Below are positions 31,968-39,567 of a stretch of DNA of 39,567 nucleotides, one piece after another (the first letter of the stretch is position 1; every line of letters starts with the position of its first letter). The stretch comes from a virus. Location: positions 1 to 39,567 of the IMG/VR virus record IMGVR_UViG_3300020281_000054. One strand, written 5' to 3'. A program made the position numbers and the translations under genes. Under the pieces are notes generated by a model. That model ran no database searches. It saw only the letters and a program-made list of their open reading frames with translations, and had not been told where the DNA came from.

Positions 31968-33109
31968 GCGTGTGTGCTTCCTGACAACCCCTCATGTAAT
32001 TGATACATGCAAGTGATACCAAAAATACCTGTGTGATCAGGTGCGTAGTAGTAGTCAGGATGTTTTGTGAGGTGAGAATTTTTACCCTCTCCCCATGAAG
32101 ATCTGACTGCGTGTATAAGCATACCATCATTCCACCACTTATGTCCGACCCTTGTGACACTTTTTTCACTGACCTCTTGCCAGTATTCTGAATCGTATTT
32201 ACTACCGTATTGATAGTGGAAGGCGAGGGCATCAATGTATGCCTCCACCATCCTACGATACCAGAGATTACCTAGCAATTTCTCCTCAGATGTTTGGCCA
32301 TTAACAATATAGTCGCAGATTCTTTTTGCAACCATGTCGTAATGAAGAAGTGAAAGTGCTTGAAGAGGCTCGAAGAATAGTAAAGCGTTACCATTCAGTG
32401 CCAACCTGTTGCCGACAATCATATCGGGTGCGTATGAAGGCACCCATTCATATAGATCTCCATGAGAGTAAAGTATCTCTGCATCTGCATGCTTCTGATA
32501 CTTCCTGTTGTAAAGGTAACCCGTTCTAGAAAGTCCCTTCTCAGGAAATGGAAGACTAAACTTCCATCCATACTCATGAGCAAGATGGTATGTATACTCT
32601 GGATGACCATGTATTTTATGATCATCAAAATATAATACACTATTAACGCATGGTATGTCAATCTCTTTTCTACGATTATCAAGAGCACCCGAGCAGTTAA
32701 TAACAAAATCGTATTCATTCTGCAATGCTTGGAGTGCAGTAATACGTTTGCCAATAAACTTAACCTTACAATATTTCTCTAGATTCTCTTGAAGAAATGG
32801 GTTAAGAGTCTTAGTGTAAAAGTGAATAGCATCTGCATGTAGAAATCTATGATAGAAATGCTTTGAGTTACCCCAGTCAACAAACTCTATCCCCTTCTTG
32901 CGTGATGCAAGACCAAGAGATATAAGATCATCAATGGTTAAACCTAATGTGCATTCTATTAGTGATGCAAATTGAGGTGTGGTTGACTCACCAACAGGAA
33001 GTTGTGAAGTTTCGGGATCATAATATACATCAACATTAATGTTGAAAGTCAGCAGATTCATAGCGGTAATTAAACCGCCACTACCTCTACCGATCACAGC
33101 AACCTTCAT
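31964..33109 (-). CDS. Flavin-dependent tryptophan-halogenase-like protein (381 aa)
   Basis: FAD-dependent halogenase family, reported in several cyanophages. It has the FAD-binding G-R-G-S-G-G (7-12), V-G-E-S-T-T-P (39-45) and R-K-K-G-I-E-F-V-D-W (70-79), where K71 would be the chloramine-forming lysine by analogy with PrnA. The family motif WxWxIP is altered to W-K-F-S-L-P (182-187). F-F-E-P-L-Q-A-L-S follows at about 245-253. At 381 aa it is shorter than PrnA (about 540 aa), so the C-terminal substrate lid may be reduced. Halogenation of free tryptophan is uncertain. The ATG overlaps the 122-aa gene as ATGA. Confidence 0.75.
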   Translation of the reverse strand: MKVAVIGRGSGGLITAMNLLTFNINVDVYYDPETSQLPVGESTTPQFASLIECTLGLTIDDLISLGLASRKKGIEFVDWGNSKHFYHRFLHADAIHFYTKTLNPFLQENLEKYCKVKFIGKRITALQALQNEYDFVINCSGALDNRRKEIDIPCVNSVLYFDDHKIHGHPEYTYHLAHEYGWKFSLPFPEKGLSRTGYLYNRKYQKHADAEILYSHGDLYEWVPSYAPDMIVGNRLALNGNALLFFEPLQALSLLHYDMVAKRICDYIVNGQTSEEKLLGNLWYRRMVEAYIDALAFHYQYGSKYDSEYWQEVSEKSVTRVGHKWWNDGMLIHAVRSSWGEGKNSHLTKHPDYYYAPDHTGIFGITCMYQLHEGLSGSTHA

Positions 33110-33474
33110 TTTCCTTCTAGATAATTTCTAATGTTTTCTGCCTCGTCTGTTGTAGTATCAACAGGGTCATGAGGTGAATCTATACCAACTTCTTCTCGAT
33201 AGTCTTCCACCATCTCATCATAGTTTACTTCTCTTAATTCGTCAACTATATTCTTTCCAGTAGGTTTCATATCCAGATCTCTGACAGTCTGGATAGGACT
33301 ATTCCATAACCTTTTCATCTTCTTGAGCATCTTATGACGACCATCAGGATCATCTTTGTATTTTTCAATGACCTCACGAAGCATTTTCAATTCTCTAGTT
33401 GTCTTTTGTAGTGACTTGTCTGCCCAGTCTTTATGACGTGTGCGACCTGGCTGCTCACCAAAACCTTTCATCAT
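33106..33474 (-). CDS. Hypothetical charged protein (122 aa)
   Basis: Highly charged, helical protein: basic first half (R-H-K-D-W-A-D-K-S-L-Q-K) and acidic second half (Y-D-E-M-V-E-D-Y-R-E-E-V). No recognised domain. Coupled on both sides by ATGA between the 1449-aa protein and the halogenase. Could be a small structural or adaptor protein. Confidence 0.55.
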   Translation of the reverse strand: MMKGFGEQPGRTRHKDWADKSLQKTTRELKMLREVIEKYKDDPDGRHKMLKKMKRLWNSPIQTVRDLDMKPTGKNIVDELREVNYDEMVEDYREEVGIDSPHDPVDTTTDEAENIRNYLEGK

Positions 33475-36400
33475 TGTACACCGTTGATTCGGACTTTAAA
33501 TTTGATCCTGTCCTTGTATTCTTTCTTATCTATAAACCAATACATAGACTCTTTGTTATGTGACTCTTGGAAGAATGCATCATAGACAGGTCTCTTAGTA
33601 TCTCTATAACCTCTACCAGTAGGCTCGTAGTTAATCTGGACAGAGGATGGTATCTCTTTACTTAAAGGATTGTATGTCCCAGAGGTTGACCTGTGCTCTG
33701 GAAGAGTAGGGTCATATGGTGAGACACCATTGGCAGTAGAATAATCAGTGACACGATCAGTATACTTAGGTGGCCAGTAGAATATAAACTCTTGACCCTC
33801 ACCATATCCGTCGCCCCAATCAAGGACTGATAGTATTTCTATTGTAGCATAGTAATTAGTCTTTCGTCTACCTCCACCTGATCCATATCCTTCTGCCTTT
33901 GCCCAGAAGGTTATACCAACACGAATCTTAGCAGTGTTAGCACCTATGCCATGGTCTTCTTGGTTTTCATCGTCCTCTGGTATCAACCAGTAATCTTGTA
34001 TGAAATAACCTGGCTCAATATTTGTATTCACCTCAGGATTTTGTTGCATACCATTGTATAGGTTATCAATCATCCATTGTGTATCAGTGTCATCAGCACC
34101 AACAGACATCTTTGATTCCCACCATGCAAATGTATCATCAGCATATTTTTGTAGTCTGGCATAGTGTGTCTCTGCCTGCATGTGTCTCTTCACACTACCA
34201 GGAGTATTGTATGTGCTTACATAATGGATACCTGTCTTACCATCTTTGAATAACATTCTGGTGACAAGTAAATTATAATTTTGTGGTTTGTCATCTGCAT
34301 GGAAACCATAGGTGTCTATGTATGAATTCCTATCAGTGCCATCCCAACCACGGAGGACTGACCCTTTACGATCTGTCCATGTCTGATACCTTGTATAGTT
34401 TGTGGTGTTATTATATGTGGTATCAGTATTAACTGCTGCCTGATTCTCCCATACCTTATAGAATTTCTGATCCTCTTCCAACTCTGCATTCTTATGTCTG
34501 TCTTCATTGTTAAAGACATAACAAATATCGAAACCAGTAATCTCACCACCAACTCCTTTCGCTGCTTCAGCTTCTGGATTTATAGTTGATGGGTATGGAA
34601 TAGACCTAGAGTCTCCTGACTGTGTTTGTAGACGTATAGAGAAGGAGCTCTCGAAGAGATATGATTCCTCATCAAGTATTGCTAGACGTGGTGTGACATT
34701 ACCTATCGCAGGTCCTCTCTTGATCTCTTCTACTTTAAATTTAATAGTGTCACCTTTAGTTACTTCAAAGAATTCTTCCTCATGTAACTTAGTCCCTATC
34801 TCTGGCCAATCACCTGCCTTAAACGTGCCTTCCCAAAGAGGATTAGCATTCTTATATAATTTTAGAATGAAGACGATGCAATCACCTGCTAGTCCCTGTG
34901 TAATACCACCCATACTACGAAGACTAAACTTACCACTGTTTGCAATCTTACTCTTCTGTGTCCTGTTAACTTGGAATAAATATTCTCCATCACATTTACC
35001 ACAACCTGCATCAGTAGGATCAATTCCAGTATCAACTACAGGAGATCCACAGTCAGATCTCATCAACATGATGTCTTTAAATTTCTTATAGAATAGATTT
35101 GGATCACAATCATTCTTATTAAGTAAAGGTTTAGTCACCTGTGGAGGTGAATCTTTACTCCACACATAACACTCAATACCCTCATAGATGTTTGATCCGC
35201 CTGCCCATATAACCTCATGCCAGAATTTACAATCATCAAAGTCACTATCACCACCGACTAGATCTTCCCACCATTGCCAGTGGTCACCCTTCCATACTGT
35301 GTAGTCTCTACTATCACTCACAGATCCTCTAGGATTCAATTCATCATTAGAGAAGAGTGCATAGTTAGATTCGGTTGATGCAACACCATCTATCCTCCAC
35401 CCATCAGCTAGTTGTGAGAATGATGTAAAGGTATCTCCCACATTGTATGAGTTGAGTTGAGCACCATTAGGTATGAGAGTAAATCCTATGTTGCCTCCTG
35501 CGTATTGTTGGAGGACAGTAAGAGGTATAGTATGTTGTGACATACCAGTCTGATTGGTTGCATCTACGACCAATAGTTGTGCCCATCTTGGCACACCATC
35601 TGTCTCAATGTATGCCATTAAAGTATTTCTATATCCTGCTTTCCCTTTTTCTAAATCAATATTCATTATTATCACATTACTTACATCATATGGAATGAGA
35701 TAATAATTTTTATTAGCGTCCTTAGTTGGCGGCTCTAATACAGTTTGCTTTCTATTACTGTAGTAGTGATCATCCATCTCTATTGTTTCTGTGTTTGCCA
35801 CATCAATACGAGAGATTCTTATCGTGCCATTGCAATCATCATGAGCACTATCCAATAGACAGATAGACTTACCATCATTGTATATTCTATTTGCTATTGG
35901 TGAGTTTCTACTGTTTAGATTCTGGAATGCAATAGGATATGTGCCTGCGGTTAATGTAAATGATTCAGTCTGTCTTCCTTTATAGTTATTGTTACGGACG
36001 AAAGTCCTATTAGCAATAGTAAATGAATCAAGGCAGACCCCTGCTGCTGATGGAGAATCTTTCCATGACCACTCGATAGTGAATGAGCATGTAGATGAAA
36101 CTACAATATCACTACCTACAAAAGTTACATCAGCAGGTGTGAATAGTTTACTGAAATATCTGTGCAGTGGCATTGCCTTCTCTTTGTTAGTAAGGAAGGG
36201 TGCCATAGCAGCAGGATCTTCGTATGCATATCCTAGGATCTCTACGAAACCATATCCTCCTGCATTCATGGTTGCTCTCTCACCTTCACCAAATGTATCA
36301 GGCTCACCAGGTTTTATTGTTAGAAGTGTATCTTGTCGTGATTCAGAATAGAATTTATATACTGCTACTGACCTATCATCTTTCTTTCTACTGTGTAGAT

Positions 36401-37820
36401 AGAATGCAGGTTTACTAGATGTCAAAGTATATCCTGCAGGTGCTGTAGGTGATGTGCCATAGTCATGGTTAGTGCCTACAGCATTACCTTCTATAACTGT
36501 AAGCAAGACATTAAACGAGGCAGTGTCACCAGTAAACGTTGCGGTGCTACTGGTGCCAACAGCAGGTAAGACACCAGTGTATGTTGCATACCACATACTA
36601 TCATATTCACCATTGTCATCGTATGGCTCAACAGTGATAGTTACTGTTGCTGCACCGAGAGATGCAGTGTATGTTTTAGTTGATGTGCTATTCCATATAT
36701 CATTACCGCCAGGATTCTCTATCTTATCTCCATTCCATGTCCCATCATAGTTTGTAGTCACACCCAACAGGTTGTGAAGTCCACTACCATATGGTTTGAA
36801 TGCAAGTATCTTACCCTTTCCTTTTACATACTCATAGATTCCAACTCTAGCAGGGTAGCAGTTAGCAATACAGAAAGACTTGATGTTACCATTGTATCCT
36901 CTAGGATAGAAAGTAACACACTCCTGACTAGGAGGTTTCCATGCACCCTCAACATATGGTTTGAATAGACAGTCAAGTGCATCCTCTACACACTTCGACC
37001 AACCACTGTTTGATTGCTCAGGTGGACAATAGAATGTCTCTCTTGTATCAGTCCTCTCCCAGTATCCATCACCAAGATCATTGACTAGATTATCTCTTTG
37101 AAACTCCCATAACTTATCACAATTCTTATTTCCTGTGCCAAGAGTCGGTGGGAATATACCGTCACCTATAGGAGGTAAACCCAATGGAAATTCTGTACAT
37201 GTCCTAGGATCTGTAGCATACTTCTCACACTCTGGACAGAATGGTAAGTATGGAAACATATCACAGATCATATCGATCGGTGGATCTGCCTGCAGTGCAG
37301 GTATAGATGGGGTAGGTATATCAACATCAGGTGCACCAATACCATCTACTGCAGTCTGTGATGGAGGATAACATCTACCTACCAGTGTCCTAATTATTGC
37401 TCTAGGATCTATATCATCTGTAGATGGAGGAGGTGTAGGAGGGACAGGTAGGTCAGGAGATTTACCTCGGTCTGGACTATTAGGTAGAGGGACAGGACCG
37501 TAGCATCTGTTGGCAGGATTCTCGGCAGGAGTTTGGTATGTCGGTTCGCCATTTGTCTCCGCTGCAGGGGGTGTAATTAATGTTATCTGGATAGGGTTAG
37601 ACGAATCCAGTGGGTTAGGTCGTAATGACTCTGATCTGTAAGGACCGTAGCACCTTCCATCAGCACCAACAATAGGATCACTTGCCTGTATGTTAGTGCG
37701 TGGGTCACTAGGCACATACCGAGTAATGTTTCTCGGGTTAGCAGCATCTAGTGCGTTAGGTTGTAGTTGTGGGATACTAGCAGAGTAACTTCCTCCGTAG
37801 CACCTAGGATCCGCTGTCAT
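33471..37820 (-). CDS. Giant modular, probably virion-associated protein (1449 aa)
   Basis: Three parts are visible. Residues 1-155 contain four repeats with R-C-Y-G/P (cysteines 7, 57, 106, 150) about 44-50 residues apart, two of them followed by N-A/P-L-D-x-x-N-P-x-x-I-T, then a Pro-rich linker. Residues about 200-330 are cysteine-rich. A segment near 475-555 (V-Y-K-F-Y-S, G-F-V-E-I-L-G-Y-A-Y) resembles DUF5648-type beta domains, and W-W-E-D-L-V-G-G-D-S-D-F-D-D at about 847-865 resembles DUF4114, a calcium-binding-type fold of surface adhesins. A fibre or adhesin role is likely. A late-type AATAAATA box lies 21 bases upstream. Confidence 0.6.
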   Translation of the reverse strand: MTADPRCYGGSYSASIPQLQPNALDAANPRNITRYVPSDPRTNIQASDPIVGADGRCYGPYRSESLRPNPLDSSNPIQITLITPPAAETNGEPTYQTPAENPANRCYGPVPLPNSPDRGKSPDLPVPPTPPPSTDDIDPRAIIRTLVGRCYPPSQTAVDGIGAPDVDIPTPSIPALQADPPIDMICDMFPYLPFCPECEKYATDPRTCTEFPLGLPPIGDGIFPPTLGTGNKNCDKLWEFQRDNLVNDLGDGYWERTDTRETFYCPPEQSNSGWSKCVEDALDCLFKPYVEGAWKPPSQECVTFYPRGYNGNIKSFCIANCYPARVGIYEYVKGKGKILAFKPYGSGLHNLLGVTTNYDGTWNGDKIENPGGNDIWNSTSTKTYTASLGAATVTITVEPYDDNGEYDSMWYATYTGVLPAVGTSSTATFTGDTASFNVLLTVIEGNAVGTNHDYGTSPTAPAGYTLTSSKPAFYLHSRKKDDRSVAVYKFYSESRQDTLLTIKPGEPDTFGEGERATMNAGGYGFVEILGYAYEDPAAMAPFLTNKEKAMPLHRYFSKLFTPADVTFVGSDIVVSSTCSFTIEWSWKDSPSAAGVCLDSFTIANRTFVRNNNYKGRQTESFTLTAGTYPIAFQNLNSRNSPIANRIYNDGKSICLLDSAHDDCNGTIRISRIDVANTETIEMDDHYYSNRKQTVLEPPTKDANKNYYLIPYDVSNVIIMNIDLEKGKAGYRNTLMAYIETDGVPRWAQLLVVDATNQTGMSQHTIPLTVLQQYAGGNIGFTLIPNGAQLNSYNVGDTFTSFSQLADGWRIDGVASTESNYALFSNDELNPRGSVSDSRDYTVWKGDHWQWWEDLVGGDSDFDDCKFWHEVIWAGGSNIYEGIECYVWSKDSPPQVTKPLLNKNDCDPNLFYKKFKDIMLMRSDCGSPVVDTGIDPTDAGCGKCDGEYLFQVNRTQKSKIANSGKFSLRSMGGITQGLAGDCIVFILKLYKNANPLWEGTFKAGDWPEIGTKLHEEEFFEVTKGDTIKFKVEEIKRGPAIGNVTPRLAILDEESYLFESSFSIRLQTQSGDSRSIPYPSTINPEAEAAKGVGGEITGFDICYVFNNEDRHKNAELEEDQKFYKVWENQAAVNTDTTYNNTTNYTRYQTWTDRKGSVLRGWDGTDRNSYIDTYGFHADDKPQNYNLLVTRMLFKDGKTGIHYVSTYNTPGSVKRHMQAETHYARLQKYADDTFAWWESKMSVGADDTDTQWMIDNLYNGMQQNPEVNTNIEPGYFIQDYWLIPEDDENQEDHGIGANTAKIRVGITFWAKAEGYGSGGGRRKTNYYATIEILSVLDWGDGYGEGQEFIFYWPPKYTDRVTDYSTANGVSPYDPTLPEHRSTSGTYNPLSKEIPSSVQINYEPTGRGYRDTKRPVYDAFFQESHNKESMYWFIDKKEYKDRIKFKVRINGVQ

Positions 37821-37829
37821 TACAACTAG

Positions 37830-38492
37830 TTAGGTATCTTTATTTATTTCCTCATCTTTAGTCTTATATGCCCACTCATCTGTGTGTCCGACTGACCACC
37901 ATTTAGGTAGTGTCTCTACTGCATAGTTTTGTGTGCAGACTTTAAAGTCAGGTTGTAGTAGAGCATCATTGTTTACCAAACTGTTGTCAAAGAATTGACA
38001 TCTGTTGTTAGGTTGTGCAGCAAACTGTCCGTTGTCTAGTGCAATAATATTAAATGTCTTATGCTCTGGATCATGCTCTGAGAAATTAGTATCTAATACA
38101 GAGAAGTCAGGGTGTGCTGTGTCAATAGTAAACTCATACTCGCCAGGATGCATCTTCTTATCTTTACCAAAGAAAGAGCAGCGACCAAGAATAGGTTTCT
38201 CTACAACTGTAATGTTATAGTCAAAACAATCCCACAATTCTAAGACATCTAACGGTAGTTGATTGTCTTTATCGTAGTCTTCTTTCCATACGAATGCACT
38301 AAGTGGTAACTTATCAAAGAGTGCACCGTAGTCAGTTAATAATGTCTCAAAGTATAATGCTTTCGCTTGTATACTTCTTACCGATATCCAAATGCCAGGT
38401 GTGATTTCTCCATGACCTTTCTCTAGGTCGTAGAGATATTCTTTCTTTACCCATACCTTTCTAGGAGGTAAAGGATGTACTAAATATGCCAT
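37830..38492 (-). CDS. Hypothetical protein (220 aa)
   Basis: Mixed alpha/beta protein rich in Asp, Phe and Trp. It opens with P-P-R-K-V-W-V-K-K-E-Y-L-Y-D-L and has a clear H-P-G-E-Y-E-F-T-I-D segment in the middle. No known domain or signal peptide. It precedes the 1449-aa gene by 9 bases, so the two may work together in the particle. The ATG is 16 bases past the T-run of the upstream terminator. Confidence 0.55.
   Translation of the reverse strand: MAYLVHPLPPRKVWVKKEYLYDLEKGHGEITPGIWISVRSIQAKALYFETLLTDYGALFDKLPLSAFVWKEDYDKDNQLPLDVLELWDCFDYNITVVEKPILGRCSFFGKDKKMHPGEYEFTIDTAHPDFSVLDTNFSEHDPEHKTFNIIALDNGQFAAQPNNRCQFFDNSLVNNDALLQPDFKVCTQNYAVETLPKWWSVGHTDEWAYKTKDEEINKDT
37841..37848 (-). promoter_or_regulatory. 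Late-promoter-like box (AATAAATA)
   Basis: Minus-strand AATAAATA, 21 bases before the 1449-aa gene; one mismatch from the T4 late box. It lies within the last codons of the 220-aa gene. Confidence 0.5.
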
Positions 38493-38507
38493 GACAAAAT
38501 TATACCA

Positions 38508-38532
38508 TAAAAAAAGGAGTCTTGCGACCCCT
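38508..38532 (-). terminator. Intrinsic terminator with GCAA tetraloop
   Basis: Minus-strand RNA AGGGGUC-GCAA-GACUCCU (38515-38532) forms a 7-bp stem with one G-U pair and a GNRA loop, followed by T7 (38508-38514). It ends the 48-aa gene's transcript. Confidence 0.8.
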
Positions 38533-38534
38533 GA

Positions 38535-38542
38535 TATTTATT
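38535..38542 (-). promoter_or_regulatory. Late-promoter-like box (AATAAATA) ahead of terminator
   Basis: Minus-strand AATAAATA three bases upstream of the terminator stem. Transcription from it would begin at about 38529, inside the first arm, which would weaken the hairpin and let RNA reach the 220-aa gene. Confidence 0.35.
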
Positions 38543-38556
38543 ATGTTTGATGGAAG

Positions 38557-38703
38557 TTAATCTAGCACTCCCTTACAAAGTCTTTTGCATGTGGAAGCAT
38601 CATCGTTACACTCAATGAGACACTCGTAGTAATCATCCTCTCGTGTTTGCGTATCGTATGGATGCCATGAATTGAGTTGATTGTAAGGCAGTAAATTTTT
38701 CAT
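38557..38703 (-). CDS. Twin CX3C micro-protein (48 aa)
   Basis: Acidic 48-aa protein starting MKNLLPYNQLNSW. Cysteines 28, 32, 39 and 43 form CX3C-X6-CX3C inside a helical region (Y-Y-E-C-L-I-E-C, then T-C-K-R-L-C-K), a layout like small disulphide-bridged or metal-binding helical hairpins. The ATG at 38703 has GGAG about 6 bases upstream, and a terminator follows. A real gene is likely; whether it binds metal or works in redox is not shown. Confidence 0.65.
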   Translation of the reverse strand: MKNLLPYNQLNSWHPYDTQTREDDYYECLIECNDDASTCKRLCKGVLD

Positions 38704-38775
38704 AGGTTTCTCCTATTAAGGACAATAATATAGACAAGTTTGGTTACATCTTGCTACACCTAATTCTACTACTAT

Positions 38776-38937
38776 TTAGATTAAAAAAGAAACCCTTTGG
38801 GGTCTCTCGTAATAAAAAGAAATGCCTACTTGCCGATCTTCTCGACTATGAAAATTAATATGTAATGCTTCGATGAAGACAAGAGACCCTACGATAATTA
38901 GATTACATACGGTCAGAGGATGGGTAAGATATTTCAC
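38776..38937 (-). CDS. Doubtful GTG-start ORF (53 aa) or untranslated RNA
   Basis: The stretch between two terminators has no ATG frame on the minus strand, but a GTG at 38937 opens 53 codons: MKYLTHPLTVCN, then a hydrophobic run L-I-I-V-G-S-L-V-F-I-E-A-L and a polar tail. It reads through the terminator hairpin at 38783-38806, which is unusual, and has no Shine-Dalgarno. A small membrane protein or a short non-coding RNA are both possible. Confidence 0.3.
   Translation of the reverse strand: MKYLTHPLTVCNLIIVGSLVFIEALHINFHSREDRQVGISFYYERPQRVSFLI
38783..38806 (-). terminator. Intrinsic terminator, minus strand only
   Basis: GAGACCC-CAAA-(G)GGUUUC type stem (38789-38806) with a G-U pair that exists only in the minus-strand RNA, followed by T6 (38783-38788). 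It ends whatever is transcribed after psbA. Confidence 0.65.
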
Positions 38938-38942
38938 GACAT

Positions 38943-38969
38943 AAAAAAGACCCCTACTATGTAGAGGTC
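38943..38969 (-). terminator. Intrinsic terminator of the psbA unit
   Basis: GACCTCTAC-ATA-GTAGGGGTC (38949-38969) makes a 9-bp stem with one G-U pair and a 3-base loop, followed by T6 (38943-38948). It lies 12 bases after the 32-aa ORF, so it should end the psbA message. Confidence 0.85.
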
Positions 38970-38980
38970 CTTGATACGGA

Positions 38981-39079
38981 TTATGTTAGGACTGGTCCTA
39001 ACGTGATACTTATTGCAACAAAGAATATGAATTCAAATATTGAGAAGTATCCTCCATACTTTACGAGAAATTGAGTCAT
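38981..39079 (-). CDS. Micro membrane peptide behind psbA (32 aa)
   Basis: Reads MTQFLVKYGGYFSIFEFIFF and then V-A-I-S-I-T-L-G-P-V-L-T, one transmembrane helix. It begins 27 bases after the psbA stop and ends just before the psbA terminator, so it shares that transcript. GGAG lies about 12 bases upstream of the ATG, a little far. Size and hydrophobicity recall single-helix photosystem subunits, but I cannot match it to a known Psb, Pet or Psa peptide. Confidence 0.5.
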   Translation of the reverse strand: MTQFLVKYGGYFSIFEFIFFVAISITLGPVLT

Positions 39080-39105
39080 TTGTGCTTGTGCTCCTCAGCA
39101 TTAAG

Positions 39106-39567
39106 TTAACCTATGGAAGGTGCTGTTAGTGCAACTTCAGTTGTCTCAGCAGATGCTAAGTCAAGTGGGAAGTTGTGAGCGTTACGCTCGTGCATTACTT
39201 CCATACCTAGGTTTGCTCTGTTAAGGACATCGCCCCATGTAGGAATGATCTTACCGTTTACATCAACAACTGATTGGTTGAAGTTGAAACCGTTTAAGTT
39301 AAATGCCATTGTGCATATACCCATGGATGTTAACCATACGCATACAACAGGGAAAACTGCTAGGAAGAAGTGAAGACTTCTTGAGTTGTTGAAAGAAGCA
39401 TACTGGAAGATAAGACGACCAAAGTAACCGTGTGCTGCTACTATGTTGTATGTTTCTTCTTCTTGTCCGAACTTATAGCCGTAGTTTTGACTCTCTGTTT
39501 CTGTAGTTTCCTTGATCAAAGATGAAGTAACTAAGCTACCGTGCATTGCACTGAAGAGACTACCACC
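39106..39567 (-). CDS. psbA: Photosystem II D1 protein, C-terminal part (5' end outside window)
   Basis: The C-terminal 153 residues of D1 are visible; the frame continues past the window edge ([16 protein letters not shown]). It keeps the ligands of the Mn cluster in [14 protein letters not shown] (H332, E333, D342, A344 in standard numbering) and the processing site after D-L-A, followed by a 15-residue extension ending A-P-S-I-G. Phage D1 replaces host D1 lost during infection and keeps light-driven electron flow going. The visible part is intact with no intron. Confidence 0.97.
   Translation of the reverse strand, partial: GGSLFSAMHGSLVTSSLIKETTETESQNYGYKFGQEEETYNIVAAHGYFGRLIFQYASFNNSRSLHFFLAVFPVVCVWLTSMGICTMAFNLNGFNFNQSVVDVNGKIIPTWGDVLNRANLGMEVMHERNAHNFPLDLASAETTEVALTAPSIG

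Noticed and set aside
1-39567. tRNA genes, CRISPR arrays, integrase or insertion sequences
   Set aside because: No cloverleaf with TTC-arm pattern, no regular spaced repeats and no transposase or integrase motifs were noticed on reading both strands.

Overview
This window looks like part of the genome of a marine T4-like cyanophage (a contractile-tailed myovirus of Synechococcus or Prochlorococcus). The evidence is an AT-rich, tightly packed genome in which almost every gene overlaps or touches the next, a T4-type baseplate and head-completion module (gp4, gp5, gp26, gp27-like, gp48, gp53), T4-type replication and late-transcription genes (gp32, gp33), and photosynthesis-related host genes (psbA at the right edge, CP12, a CpeT-like lyase). 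The host genus cannot be fixed from the sequence alone.

Layout. 1-6168 (minus): three large, low-complexity virion or fibre-type proteins, the first cut by the window edge. 6212-6950: three tiny coupled genes, one Phd-antitoxin-like. 6981-9572: gp5 hub/spike. 9593-11124: CpeT-like lyase, five small genes (four of them shorter than 60 codons) and CP12. 11147-20717: the tail module, read on the minus strand as gp4, a 155-aa protein, a tail-tube-like protein, gp26, a short ORF reachable by -1 frameshift, two tandem tape-measure-like proteins of about 900 aa, and the gp27-like hub. 20716-22757 (plus): gp48 and gp53, the only plus-strand genes, diverging from gp4 with overlapping start codons.

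22833-31392 (minus): a long chain of small and metabolic genes: a degenerate glutaredoxin-fold protein, a cupin, DUF4385, membrane and secreted proteins, gp32, a 50-aa protein, DUF1825, gp33, a 2OG-Fe(II) oxygenase, a PD-(D/E)XK exonuclease, PhoH, ThyX, DUF6433 and a true glutaredoxin. 31453-31967: a small secreted barrel-like protein behind a canonical sigma70 promoter and a structured leader. 31964-38492: flavin-dependent halogenase, a 122-aa protein, a 1449-aa modular protein and a 220-aa protein. 38508-39567: psbA (partial), micro-ORFs and three stacked intrinsic terminators.

How it works together. T4-late-type boxes (N[AC]TAAATA) sit about 20-60 bases ahead of many genes, consistent with gp33-assisted late transcription, while the barrel gene has a host-type early promoter. 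ThyX, glutaredoxin, gp32 and the exonuclease fit phage DNA synthesis from host nucleotides. PsbA, CP12 and CpeT fit keeping photosynthetic electron flow while restraining carbon fixation. The most notable signal is a dnaX-like frameshift cassette at the end of gp26, which would make a lambda G/GT-type tail chaperone pair directly upstream of the tape-measure genes.
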